A stretch of DNA of 18,652 nt from Clostridia bacterium. GTDB lineage: Bacteria > Bacillota > Clostridia > Oscillospirales > Acutalibacteraceae. The stretch covers positions 1 through 18,652 of the forward strand of contig JAFYQN010000036.1 in the NCBI GenBank assembly GCA_017559885.1, read 5' to 3'. Below, piece after piece: positions 1-7,531 of the stretch. Position 1 is the stretch's first letter; each line of letters starts with the position of its first letter. Both the position numbers and the translations under genes were made by a program. Under the pieces are notes generated by a model. The model saw only the letters and a program-made list of their open reading frames with translations. It had not been told where the DNA came from and did no database searches.

Positions 1-153
1 ACAAACCCGACCTCGCTTACCAAACAGGTTTTAGAGGGCGCTACGCTTGACGAGGATGACGAAATCATCGTACTTAGCACCTGTACTGCAAACGATTCCG
101 AACGTTATTTGGTTGTGGGAAAATTTGTAAGTGATACGGTAACCGCAAGATAA
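1..153 (+). CDS. Class B sortase, C-terminal fragment
   Basis: The gene enters from the left edge; only the last 50 codons and a TAA stop are visible. The stretch IIVLSTCT followed by RYLVVGKFV matches the end of the sortase fold: a beta-strand leading to the catalytic Cys (visible residue 28, in LSTC) and the conserved catalytic Arg seven residues later (residue 35). Sortases are membrane-bound transpeptidases of Gram-positive bacteria that cut a sorting motif in secreted proteins and attach them to peptidoglycan or to pilin subunits. The LSTC motif and the strand around the Arg resemble class B enzymes most, but the class cannot be fixed without the rest of the protein. It converges on metA and shares a terminator with it. 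It is the only plus-strand gene seen here. Confidence 0.8.
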   Translation, partial: TNPTSLTKQVLEGATLDEDDEIIVLSTCTANDSERYLVVGKFVSDTVTAR

Positions 154-171
154 TTTTAAACTCAATATATA

Positions 172-207
172 AAACGCGTTGATGAAATTCATCAACGCGT
201 TTTTTTA
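172..207. terminator. Bidirectional intrinsic terminator between sortase and metA
   Basis: A perfect inverted repeat (ACGCGTTGATGAA and TTCATCAACGCGT, arms touching at the centre) is flanked by A's on the left and seven T's on the right. It can therefore stop transcription from both sides: the sortase gene on the plus strand and the metK-metY-metA operon on the minus strand. The T run overlaps the metA stop codon. Confidence 0.9.
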
Positions 208-1125
208 TTCTTTTATCTTGTCTATATCGTACGGAGTAGTCTGATACACAAAATAGTTAAGCCAGTTGCTGTAAAGCAAGTTTGCGTGCGAGCGCCAAGT
301 AACAAGCGGTTCCTTTTCGGGGTTGTCATCGGGAAAGTAATTTTCTGGAACTTTGATTGGCAAACCGGCGTTAAGGTCACGAAGATACTCGTTTTTTAAC
401 GTGTCGGCATCGTATTCACTATGCCCTGTTATAAATATTTGTTTGCCGCCCTCGGTTGCTATGGCATAGATACCGCACTTTTCGTTAGATGCCAAAATCT
501 TAAGTTCGGGCACCGCAGCTACGTCCTCGGTTTTAATGGTGGTGTGGCGTGATTGGGGTACCATAAACACATCGTCAAAACCGCGCAAAAGTATAGAGCG
601 CTTGTAGTCGGCTTTGTGTGGGAATATACCAAAAAGTTTTTCGGGTAGTGGATATTTATTTACTCCATAATGGTAGTAAAGACCTGCTTGCGCGCCCCAA
701 CAAATGTGGAATGTACTATGAACGTGGGTTTTGGTCCACTCCATAATTTCACAAAGTTCTTCCCAATATTCTACCTCTTCAAACGGCATTTGTTCTACGG
801 GAGCGCCCGTAATAATCATACCGTCAAAGGTTTTATCTTTTATGTCGTCAAAGGTTTTATAAAATGTAAAAAGGTGTTCTGCCGACGTATTTTTTGAAAC
901 GTGACTTTTGGTGTGAATAAACTCAAAATCTACCTGAAGCGGTGAGTTGCCAAGAAGACGTGACAGTTGAGTCTCGGTCTCAATCTTTTTGGGCATTAGG
1001 TTAAGCAGTAATATTTTTAGCGGACGAATATCCTGCGTAATGGCGCGAGTTTCGGTCATTACGAATATATTTTCATCGTTTAAAATCTTTACCGCAGGTA
1101 AATCGTTAGGTATTTTAATGGGCAT
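205..1125 (-). CDS. metA: Homoserine O-acetyltransferase (MetA family)
   Basis: It activates L-homoserine by O-acylation, the committed step of methionine synthesis in the cytoplasm. The 306 residues match full-length MetA (homoserine O-succinyltransferase family). The nucleophilic Cys142 lies in HICWGAQAG, and the His235/Glu237 pair in TGHSEYD. Residue 111, in GAPVEQ, is Glu; in this family Glu111 is associated with acetyl-CoA use and Gly111 (E. coli) with succinyl-CoA, so the product is inferred to be O-acetylhomoserine despite the family name. The adjacent O-acetylhomoserine sulfhydrylase supports this. The ATG follows AAGGAGGC by a short spacer. It is the last gene of the metK-metY-metA operon, about 20 bp after metY, and should be controlled by the SAM riboswitch upstream of metK. 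Confidence 0.95.
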   Translation of the reverse strand: MPIKIPNDLPAVKILNDENIFVMTETRAITQDIRPLKILLLNLMPKKIETETQLSRLLGNSPLQVDFEFIHTKSHVSKNTSAEHLFTFYKTFDDIKDKTFDGMIITGAPVEQMPFEEVEYWEELCEIMEWTKTHVHSTFHICWGAQAGLYYHYGVNKYPLPEKLFGIFPHKADYKRSILLRGFDDVFMVPQSRHTTIKTEDVAAVPELKILASNEKCGIYAIATEGGKQIFITGHSEYDADTLKNEYLRDLNAGLPIKVPENYFPDDNPEKEPLVTWRSHANLLYSNWLNYFVYQTTPYDIDKIKE

Positions 1126-1145
1126 TTTATGCCTCCTTAAATTTT

Positions 1146-2429
1146 TTAAATATTATCAAGCGCCTGTTTAATATCGGCAATAAGGTCGTCAGCGCTCTCA
1201 ATTCCGCAAGAAAAACGAACAAGGTCTGCCGAAATGCCTGCTGCGGCAAGTTCATCGTCATTCATTTGACGATGTGTTGCGCTTGCAGGATGCAAACAAC
1301 AGGTACGCGCATCGGCAACGTGGGTTTCGATTGCGGCTAACTTCAAGTTTTTCATAAAGCTTTCGGCCGCTTTTCTACCACCCTTAACACCAAAACTTAC
1401 AACACCGCAACTGCCGTTTGGTAAGTACTTTTTGGCAAGGTCATAATACTTATCACCCTCAAGGTCGGGATATGTTACCCAAGCAATACGGTCGTCATTT
1501 TTAAGGAATTTTGCTACTGCAAGACCGTTTTCACAATGCTTTCTTATACGAAGGTGCAAACTTTCAAGACCAAGGTTTAAAAGGAATGCATTTTGTGGTG
1601 ACTGAATTGAACCAAAGTCACGCATAAGTTGCGCGGTCGCTTTGGTAATATATGCGCCCCCAAGACCAAAACGCTCGGTATAGGTTACGCCGTGATAACT
1701 GTCATCAGGTGTGCAAAGACCGGGGAATTTGTCGGGATATTTTGTCCAGTCAAATTTACCGCTATCTACTATACAACCGCCAACACCTGCGCCATGACCG
1801 TCCATATACTTGGTGGTAGAATGGGTTACAATGTCTGCGCCCCATTCAAATGGGCGACAGTTTACAGGGGTTGCAAAAGTGTTGTCGATAATAAGCGGAA
1901 CGCCGTGCGCGTGAGCCGCATTTGCAAAACGCTCGATATCAAGTACTGTAAGCGCTGGGTTTGCTATAGTTTCGCCAAATACTGCTTTTGTGTTGGGGCG
2001 GAAAGCCGCTTCAAGTTCTTCATCAGAGCAGTCTGGGCTTACAAAGGTAAAATCTATGCCCATACGCTTCATTGTAACAGCAAAGAGGTTGTATGTTCCA
2101 CCATAAATGGTAGAACTTGATACAACGTGGTCGCCGCAAGAAGCGATGTTAAATATTGAATAAAAAGATGCCGCCTGACCGCTTGAAGTAAGCATTGCGG
2201 CAGTACCGCCTTCCATTTCGCAAATTTTTGCCGCTACGCTATCGTTGGTTGGGTTTTGAAGACGGGTATAAAAATAGCCCGATGCTTCCAAGTCAAAAAG
2301 CTTGCCCATATCTTCGCTTGTAGCATATTTAAAGGTTGTGCTTTGAATAATGGGTATCTGACGGGGTTCGCCGTTACCGGGGATATAACCGCCTTGTACA
2401 CATTTAGTTTCTATATTGTAATTGCTCAT
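1146..2429 (-). CDS. metY: O-acetylhomoserine sulfhydrylase (MetY type)
   Basis: A PLP-dependent enzyme of the Cys/Met metabolism family that converts O-acetylhomoserine and sulfide to homocysteine and acetate. The start is set at the ATG at 2429 (427 aa, MSNYNIETKCVQGGY) because TTAGGAG lies at good spacing before it; an in-frame ATG 33 bases further upstream lacks this. Family features are the N-terminal IIQSTTF and YTRLQNPT segments, the PLP-contacting Asp182 in IIDNTFATP, and the PLP lysine Lys207 in HSTTKYMDGHG. The long insertion after the lysine and the total length fit O-acetylhomoserine aminocarboxypropyltransferase better than the shorter cystathionine gamma-synthases, so direct sulfhydrylation is likely. 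It starts 25 bp after the metK stop and is followed by metA. Exact specificity (MetY versus other members) is inferred. Confidence 0.93.
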   Translation of the reverse strand: MSNYNIETKCVQGGYIPGNGEPRQIPIIQSTTFKYATSEDMGKLFDLEASGYFYTRLQNPTNDSVAAKICEMEGGTAAMLTSSGQAASFYSIFNIASCGDHVVSSSTIYGGTYNLFAVTMKRMGIDFTFVSPDCSDEELEAAFRPNTKAVFGETIANPALTVLDIERFANAAHAHGVPLIIDNTFATPVNCRPFEWGADIVTHSTTKYMDGHGAGVGGCIVDSGKFDWTKYPDKFPGLCTPDDSYHGVTYTERFGLGGAYITKATAQLMRDFGSIQSPQNAFLLNLGLESLHLRIRKHCENGLAVAKFLKNDDRIAWVTYPDLEGDKYYDLAKKYLPNGSCGVVSFGVKGGRKAAESFMKNLKLAAIETHVADARTCCLHPASATHRQMNDDELAAAGISADLVRFSCGIESADDLIADIKQALDNI

Positions 2430-2454
2430 TTTAATTTCTCCTAATTTTAGTATA

Positions 2455-3642
2455 TTAACCAAGTATTGCCTTTAATTCCTCAACCTTGTCGGTCTTTTCC
2501 CAGGTAAAGCCCTGATCTTCACGACCTAAGTGACCGTAGTTTGAAGTCTTACGGTAAATGGGATTACGAAGTTCGAGTTTATCTATAATTGCGGCAGGAC
2601 GAAGGTCAAATACCTTTTCTACCGCATCGGCAATAACCGTGTCGTCAAATTTACCTGTACCGAAGGTATCTACTCTTATTGATACGGGTTTTGCCACACC
2701 GATAGCGTAGGCGATTTGCACTTCACATTTTGAAGCAAGACCTGCGGCTACAATATTCTTTGCAACGTAGCGAGCGGCATACGCGGCAGAGCGGTCAACT
2801 TTTGTTGGGTCCTTACCCGAGAATGCGCCGCCGCCGTGACGAGCAGCGCCGCCGTATGTATCAACAATAATCTTACGTCCTGTAAGACCTGTGTCGCCCT
2901 GTGGTCCGCCTATTACAAAACGACCTGTTGGGTTGATAAAGATTTTGGTGTCGTCATCCATAAGTTCTACAGGAATTATTGGTTTAATAATCTTTTCTAA
3001 AACGTCTTTACGTAGAGTTTCTAAATCAACATCTGCGCTATGTTGCGTAGATACAACAACCGCGTCAACACGCTTTGGTGTGCCGTCGTCGTTATACTCA
3101 ATGGTAACCTGTGTCTTACCGTCTGGGCGAAGGTAAGAAAGTTCGCCCGATTTACGAACTGTTGTTAGTTTGTATGACATCTTGTGAGCAAGCGAGATTG
3201 CAAGTGGCATAAGTTCAGGTGTTTCGTCGCAAGCGTAGCCAAACATCATGCCCTGGTCGCCGGCGCCATGTTGATTGTATTTGTCGTCTTCACCGTCTTT
3301 AAGTTCGAGTGAATTGTCAACACCCATAGCGATGTCGGGCGATTGCTTATCAAGGTTTACAATTACCTTACAGGTCTTGCCGTCAAAACATGCCTCTTCT
3401 TTACTGTTGTAACCAATATCACACAAAACCTCGCGAACTATTGACTCTATATCAACGTTAGCTGTTGTGGTAATCTCACCCATAACGTTTACAATATCAG
3501 TGGTGCAAAATGTTTCGCAAGCTACGCGAGAATACTTGTCCTCTTTGAGCATTGCGTCAAGTATTGCGTCGGAAATTTGGTCGCATACCTTATCGGGATG
3601 TCCCTCGTTTACTGATTCAGATGTAAATAATCTTTTATACAT
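2455..3642 (-). CDS. metK: S-adenosylmethionine synthetase
   Basis: It makes S-adenosylmethionine from methionine and ATP in the cytoplasm. The 395 residues cover all three MetK domains: GHPDKVCDQISDAILD near the N terminus (His15 and Asp17, metal and substrate binding), GAGDQGMMFGYA in the middle, and the phosphate-binding glycine-rich GGGAFSGKDPTKVDRSAAY. The ATG at 3642 is preferred because GGAGG lies 7 nt upstream; the ATG two codons earlier sits 1 nt from that sequence, too close to use it. It is the first gene of the metK-metY-metA operon, with a SAM-I riboswitch and terminator immediately upstream, so its own product should shut off the operon. Confidence 0.98.
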   Translation of the reverse strand: MYKRLFTSESVNEGHPDKVCDQISDAILDAMLKEDKYSRVACETFCTTDIVNVMGEITTTANVDIESIVREVLCDIGYNSKEEACFDGKTCKVIVNLDKQSPDIAMGVDNSLELKDGEDDKYNQHGAGDQGMMFGYACDETPELMPLAISLAHKMSYKLTTVRKSGELSYLRPDGKTQVTIEYNDDGTPKRVDAVVVSTQHSADVDLETLRKDVLEKIIKPIIPVELMDDDTKIFINPTGRFVIGGPQGDTGLTGRKIIVDTYGGAARHGGGAFSGKDPTKVDRSAAYAARYVAKNIVAAGLASKCEVQIAYAIGVAKPVSIRVDTFGTGKFDDTVIADAVEKVFDLRPAAIIDKLELRNPIYRKTSNYGHLGREDQGFTWEKTDKVEELKAILG

Positions 3643-3665
3643 ATTCATTCCTCCATAAATTTCAC

Positions 3666-3705
3666 AAAAACTAAAAGCCGTCTATCCCGAAAGATAAACG
3701 GCTTT
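3666..3705 (-). terminator. Riboswitch-controlled terminator upstream of metK
   Basis: On the minus strand, AAAGCCGTTTATC and GATAGACGGCTTTT form a hairpin followed by TAGTTTTT, 20-odd bases before metK. The left arm plus loop (TTATCTTTCGGGAT) is almost perfectly complementary to the 3' P1 region of the SAM aptamer (ATCCGAAAGATAA). The antiterminator and the aptamer P1 therefore exclude each other, which is the standard S-box OFF-switch arrangement. Confidence 0.9.
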
Positions 3706-3711
3706 AAAAAT

Positions 3712-3805
3712 CTTATCTTTCGGATAATCCGCAGGATTTGGCACCTTGACAAAAATCAGGTTGCCGGACTTCACAGGGCCTGTACCCTCCGTCACTCTTG
3801 ATAAG
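3712..3805 (-). promoter_or_regulatory. SAM-I (S-box) riboswitch aptamer
   Basis: Read on the minus strand, the segment begins CUUAUCAAGAG, continues through GGAGGGUACAGGCCCUGUGA and CCGGCAACC, then AAGGUGCCAAAUCCUGC, and closes with GAUAAG pairing to the initial CUUAUC. These are the conserved blocks of the SAM-I class. SAM binding stabilises P1, frees the downstream terminator and stops transcription into metK-metY-metA. Confidence 0.97.
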
Positions 3806-3829
3806 GACTATATTTACTTTTCGTGTGGT

Positions 3830-3858
3830 ATTTTATCATTATTTACCTTATTTGTCAA
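3830..3858 (-). promoter_or_regulatory. Sigma-A promoter of the metK operon
   Basis: Minus-strand TTGACA (3858-3853), a 17-bp spacer and TAAAAT (3835-3830) lie about 25 bp before the SAM aptamer. The -35 box begins only 4 bp after the ribU stop, and no terminator separates the two units, so ribU transcripts may run into the SAM riboswitch. Confidence 0.85.
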
Positions 3859-3861
3859 CTG

Positions 3862-4467
3862 TTATTTTTTTGCCTTTAATATTGGAGAAAGTTTTTTGTA
3901 AATTGCAAAGCAAATTGCCGCATCAATTAAACCTTTTGCAAGATTAAAAGGCAGATTAAATATAACTAACGCTTCAAACAGGTTATCAACCGAAGGTAAA
4001 ATTGTTTGATACATTGACAGTATCACCTGCATAGGGTTTGGCGCATTTATTACGCCTACCGCCGCAAACGCGGGATAAACAATAAAACAATTTGTAGCAA
4101 CACTTATAACAGCCATTGTTAAAGCGCCTATAATCGTTCCTATCAATGCGCTTTTTCGATTTTTGTTAATTTTATAAACATACCCACTTATACATACAAA
4201 AATCGCGCCTAAAATAAAGTTCGACGCTTCACCAATATACATAGTCCCCGAAAATGGCAAATGCAAAATATTTTTAATAAGACAAACAAGCACACCCCAC
4301 CAAGGGCCAAGCGCAAAAGCAGTTATAAGCGCGGGTAGTTCTGAAAAATCAAATTTTATAAACGACGGAATTAAAAAAGGTATTGAAAACTCGAGTAACA
4401 TAAGTATAAAACCAATAGCTCCCATTATTGCGGTAATGGTTATGTTACGGATATTTTGTTTTTTCAT
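3862..4467 (-). CDS. ribU: ECF transporter S component for riboflavin (RibU)
   Basis: A membrane substrate-binding subunit of an energy-coupling factor importer, which would work with EcfA ATPases and EcfT encoded elsewhere. The 201 residues are strongly hydrophobic, with about six membrane segments. The N-terminal part has FSELPALITAFALGPWWGVLVCLIKNILHL, typical of RibU; the first helix has an AxxxA motif (Ala13, Ala17), the type used by S components to contact EcfT. The ATG at 4467 (MKKQNIRN) follows AGAGGTG; an upstream extension would start inside the FMN riboswitch and is rejected. The FMN riboswitch directly upstream supports riboflavin as the substrate. It is a single-gene unit. Confidence 0.93.
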   Translation of the reverse strand: MKKQNIRNITITAIMGAIGFILMLLEFSIPFLIPSFIKFDFSELPALITAFALGPWWGVLVCLIKNILHLPFSGTMYIGEASNFILGAIFVCISGYVYKINKNRKSALIGTIIGALTMAVISVATNCFIVYPAFAAVGVINAPNPMQVILSMYQTILPSVDNLFEALVIFNLPFNLAKGLIDAAICFAIYKKLSPILKAKK

Positions 4468-4478
4468 AAATACACCTC

Positions 4479-4508
4479 TAAAAAACAAACCCCCACAAAT
4501 ATGTGGGG
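4479..4508 (-). terminator. FMN-riboswitch terminator upstream of ribU
   Basis: Minus strand: CCCCCACA, loop TATT, TGTGGGGG, then TTTGTTTTTT. It sits between the FMN aptamer and the ribU RBS, so it is likely the expression platform, formed when FMN is bound. Confidence 0.88.
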
Positions 4509-4530
4509 GCGTAAAAATACATAATATTTT

Positions 4531-4645
4531 TTCTTCTACCATCCGGACTATACCGTCGGCTTTGGAATTTCACCAAATCAATCCGCTGTTTGCAGACTCG
4601 CAGGCTTTACTGCCGGTGGGGAATCGCACCCCGCCCCGAAGAATA
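4531..4645 (-). promoter_or_regulatory. FMN riboswitch (RFN element)
   Basis: Minus strand: UUCUUCGGGGCGGGGUG, GAUUCCCCACCGGC, AGUAAAGCC, GUGAAAUUCC, AAGCCGACGGUAUAGUCCGGAUG and closing GAAGAA are the conserved RFN-element blocks. The outer UUCUUC/GAAGAA stem (P1) closes the aptamer. It senses flavin mononucleotide and controls ribU. Confidence 0.97.
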
Positions 4646-4658
4646 TTTTGTTTTATTT

Positions 4659-4687
4659 ATTTTATATCACATTATATGTTTTGTCAA
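4659..4687 (-). promoter_or_regulatory. Sigma-A promoter of ribU
   Basis: Minus-strand TTGACA (4687-4682), a 17-bp spacer and TAAAAT (4664-4659) lie just upstream of the FMN aptamer. The -35 box overlaps the stop codon of the DUF1294 gene. Confidence 0.85.
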
Positions 4688-4953
4688 GCAACAAGGTACA
4701 AAAAGATAAGCAAAAAAATGGTTTGAAGCATTATTATTAACGGCAAACCTATCATAAAACGCTTATGTTTTGTTTTATGCCTTATGAAGCGCATAGTAGC
4801 GTACATACCAACACTACCGCCAAGCGCGCTTATGATAAAAAGCGTTTTTTCTGGAATTCGCCATTTACCTCTTTTTGCCCTCGACTTATCTACAAAACAA
4901 CACGCAACCGCTATCACGTTTATAAAAAGTAGATATATCGCTATATATTCCAT
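4684..4953 (-). CDS. DUF1294 small membrane protein
   Basis: An 89-residue hydrophobic protein with about three membrane segments (roughly residues 3-19, 37-54 and 69-87) separated by basic loops. CCFVDKSRAKRGKWRIPEKTLFIISALGGSVGMYATMRFIRHKTKH matches the DUF1294 family, whose function is not known. Its ATG overlaps the stop of the GH78-like gene (TAATG on the minus strand), so it is probably translated by coupling from that gene and belongs to the same operon. No terminator was seen after it before the ribU promoter. Confidence 0.88.
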   Translation of the reverse strand: MEYIAIYLLFINVIAVACCFVDKSRAKRGKWRIPEKTLFIISALGGSVGMYATMRFIRHKTKHKRFMIGLPLIIMLQTIFLLIFLYLVA

Positions 4954-6830
4954 TACTTTTTACCAAAAAACTTGTGATAATAATAAACAGGCAACGCGCT
5001 CCAACCGTGGCAAAGACTACCCGCTCCACCAAAATCGGCTTCGCCTAACATTGTCTCCCAAAACGTTGTAGCGCCTTGGTCTAACATATATCCGTAAAGT
5101 TCGCGAATTTCATTTAATATAAATTCTTTATCATCGGAATTTGCGGCAAGCAATGCATCATACTTATAAATAAGCATTGAAAGAGAAGTCTGCAAAAGAT
5201 TTTTATCCTCTTTAATCGCTTTTATTGTACGCTCATCTCCAAGACCTATAAGCAATGCAAAAGAGTTACCAAGTTGTGACTTGTACTGTCTATCATCAGT
5301 ACGAAGAACAAAGTTGCCATCCGTATTGTCAAAGAATTCGTCGTTTATCGCCTTTTTAATTGCTTCAAAATCGCAATCAAACTCTACCGAAGCCATATCG
5401 CACAACTCTTTAAACATCTTACCCGAGTATACAAAAGCGCAGTTAAGTATAAGATGGTAACAATCTTTAAATTCATAGTTGTGTTGACCTGGTATTCCAT
5501 CGTGGCTACCGTCTGTCCACTCATAAAAATTCCAATAAGGCGCGTCAAACTGGCGAATTAGGTTATTGTCTTCCAACTTTTCTTTAAAGTTGTTCATAAT
5601 GCGAAACATTGTAGGCATTGCAGTTTCCAAAATAGATTTATCGCCCGTATGCTTAATATATTCATAAACCTCTACAGGATACATAACCGAGAAAAACGGA
5701 ATTGCAGGTCCGTCTACCGACGGATACGTAAGTTCCAAGAAACCGTCTGGACGCGTACCCTTTGCAATAAGTTCGAGGTTTGCCTTTGGATATGCCTCTT
5801 CGCCAAACGCATAATAACCGCAAAGCATTTGGTTGCGAGAATCAAGCACGTAAAGCGCCTGTTCGCGCCAAGGGGTATCCTCATAATGCATATTCATACA
5901 AAGGCGAAGCGTACGCACGCACACGTCATAGATTTTTTGGTCAAGAGGATTATCAAGTTTGAAATCCAACTCATTAACAGGATAAATATATGGTATTATT
6001 CCAACCGAGATAATCTCTATCCCTTCATCTAAAAACGCTTGTATGTATCTGCCTGACATTCTTACAAAATATTGCTCGAATTCATATTCGCCCTCGGGCA
6101 TTTCAAAATTAAATGCAAATTCTCTATTCCAAATAGCATATCGCACGCCGCCGTCAACAATATGCTGACCGTATGCAATCTTTGCCTTGCCTGCTTTTTT
6201 TGCCCTAAACTTCACGCGCAAATAACCTGCAGTTTCACGACCTATATCATAAAGATTTTTCTGGCTATCAATAAGTTTACCTTCAGCAAACGAAAGCTTA
6301 ACTGTTTTCTTTACAGGGCGTGGTTTTATGTTATAGGTCATATTAACCTCAACACAAGGAATGTTGCAAACGTAATCGCCAACGCGCATATCCGAGCCAA
6401 AACCTAATTGTCCTGAAAGCAGAGTGGTTGTGTTTTGAATATAACGATTATCGTAACCAGCCATAGTGCCCTCTTGGCTATAACTTACGGTTTTATCATC
6501 GACCGCCAGCGTAAAGATAACGCCTGACTTGTCTACTATATGAATGTGGGTACGCACGCCTTCATAACGGGCCGTAAGAGTAAAAGTGTTCTCACCTTTA
6601 ACACAGAACTTGGTTATATCAAGTTCGTCATAATACTTTTCAAACGGGTAGTTAGCATATTGACCAAAACCTGCCAACTTGCCGTTTACATATAACACGT
6701 AATCCATTTCGGCGCAAACCGTAAAGGTCGCCTTGTTACCGCTAAAATCGAACTTTTGCTCAAAAACAGCATATTCGTTTTGCTTTGGGTTGTTATTTAT
6801 CCAAATCCATTTTGCATTTTTGTCTAACAT
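4953..6830 (-). CDS. GH78-like glycoside hydrolase (alpha-L-rhamnosidase related)
   Basis: A predicted 625-residue cytoplasmic enzyme with no signal peptide or membrane segment. It begins with the WIWI motif and a beta-sandwich region (residues 5-110) typical of rhamnosidases, followed by further beta-rich segments and, from about residue 290, an (alpha/alpha)6-barrel catalytic region. DTPWREQALYVLDSRNQ (318-334) holds the likely general acid Glu323. TTFWETMLGE (588-597) holds a second likely catalytic Glu592, and SLCHGWSALPVYYY (605-618) is a signature seen near the end of GH78 barrels. At 625 residues it is shorter than many GH78 enzymes. Family members have varied substrates, so rhamnose specificity is not assured. 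The ATG follows AGGAGAA. It lies 12 bp after the phosphatase gene and overlaps DUF1294. Confidence 0.85.
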   Translation of the reverse strand: MLDKNAKWIWINNNPKQNEYAVFEQKFDFSGNKATFTVCAEMDYVLYVNGKLAGFGQYANYPFEKYYDELDITKFCVKGENTFTLTARYEGVRTHIHIVDKSGVIFTLAVDDKTVSYSQEGTMAGYDNRYIQNTTTLLSGQLGFGSDMRVGDYVCNIPCVEVNMTYNIKPRPVKKTVKLSFAEGKLIDSQKNLYDIGRETAGYLRVKFRAKKAGKAKIAYGQHIVDGGVRYAIWNREFAFNFEMPEGEYEFEQYFVRMSGRYIQAFLDEGIEIISVGIIPYIYPVNELDFKLDNPLDQKIYDVCVRTLRLCMNMHYEDTPWREQALYVLDSRNQMLCGYYAFGEEAYPKANLELIAKGTRPDGFLELTYPSVDGPAIPFFSVMYPVEVYEYIKHTGDKSILETAMPTMFRIMNNFKEKLEDNNLIRQFDAPYWNFYEWTDGSHDGIPGQHNYEFKDCYHLILNCAFVYSGKMFKELCDMASVEFDCDFEAIKKAINDEFFDNTDGNFVLRTDDRQYKSQLGNSFALLIGLGDERTIKAIKEDKNLLQTSLSMLIYKYDALLAANSDDKEFILNEIRELYGYMLDQGATTFWETMLGEADFGGAGSLCHGWSALPVYYYHKFFGKK

Positions 6831-6842
6831 TTTAGTGTTCTC

Positions 6843-7520
6843 CTATCTTCCAAAAACGTTTTCTACAGTGATACCTTTTATATGGCGCGCATCATTAACA
6901 AGTTCAAAACTTGGCGATGTGATTTCTCCCTCTTCGCCGCATAAATTAACTATTGTTATTGCGGTGTAATCGCATCCAATTGAGCGACACGCAAATAAAA
7001 ATGGAATATTAAAAAAGTGTGATATTGCCGCAGTTGACGCACCTGCGTGACTTGCAAGCATTATGGTGTCATCGTTTTTGCGGGTAACACGATAATAATT
7101 TCCCTCTCGCTCGTAACCAAACTCTTTCAACCACTCATCAAAACAAGCAGCCACTTTGTTGTAATCAGAAGCAAGGGTAACGCCCTTATAATCAGGGTCG
7201 TTTTGCCAATCGTGAGTATTTATTTTTTTTCCTTTTAGCACCCACTCGTTTGCCAACGTCCACGGGTGAACGTAGTCTTCTGTATCCTTATATCCCCAAC
7301 GAATTTCACGCATAAAATCAAGTTGAGTAATAGGCAAATTATGACGTGCTGCAATGTGTTCGGCAGTCTCCACCGCACGACCACAGGAAGAAGAAAATAT
7401 TTTATCAATCTTTTCGTCCTTTAGACGCTCCGCCGCCGCCTCGGCCTGAGGATGACCAAGCTCGGTAAGACAGTCAAGTTGGTAGTTTGGATGTCCGTGA
7501 CGGACAAATATAATTTTCAT
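6843..7520 (-). CDS. Histidine phosphatase family protein (phosphoglycerate-mutase-like)
   Basis: A 225-residue cytoplasmic protein of the histidine phosphatase superfamily. The RHG motif (Arg7, His8, the phosphorylated His) is at the N terminus. A second phosphate-binding Arg48 lies in SSSCGRAVETAE, an acidic residue probably used as proton donor lies in FMREIRWGY (about residue 72), and the second catalytic His158 in ASHAGAS. The ATG at 7520 is chosen because AAGGTGAG precedes it and MKIIFVRHG is the usual family start; a 10-codon extension is possible but lacks support. The substrate is unknown. The gene sits between a GH130 phosphorylase, whose products are sugar 1-phosphates, and a GH78-like enzyme, so a sugar-phosphate substrate is possible but is inference only. 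Confidence 0.9.
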   Translation of the reverse strand: MKIIFVRHGHPNYQLDCLTELGHPQAEAAAERLKDEKIDKIFSSSCGRAVETAEHIAARHNLPITQLDFMREIRWGYKDTEDYVHPWTLANEWVLKGKKINTHDWQNDPDYKGVTLASDYNKVAACFDEWLKEFGYEREGNYYRVTRKNDDTIMLASHAGASTAAISHFFNIPFLFACRSIGCDYTAITIVNLCGEEGEITSPSFELVNDARHIKGITVENVFGR

Positions 7521-7531
7521 AAACTCACCTT

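Noticed and set aside
1629..2120. 163-codon plus-strand ORF opposite metY
   Set aside because: Antisense shadow of a clearly conserved gene; no RBS and no recognisable protein features.
4468..4542. 25-residue N-terminal extension of RibU
   Set aside because: It lies in the FMN aptamer 3' end and terminator; the RBS AGAGGTG supports the ATG at 4467.
5649..6407. Plus-strand ORFs of 111-127 codons opposite the GH78-like gene
   Set aside because: Shadows of the conserved coding strand, Cys- and Ile-rich without domain features.
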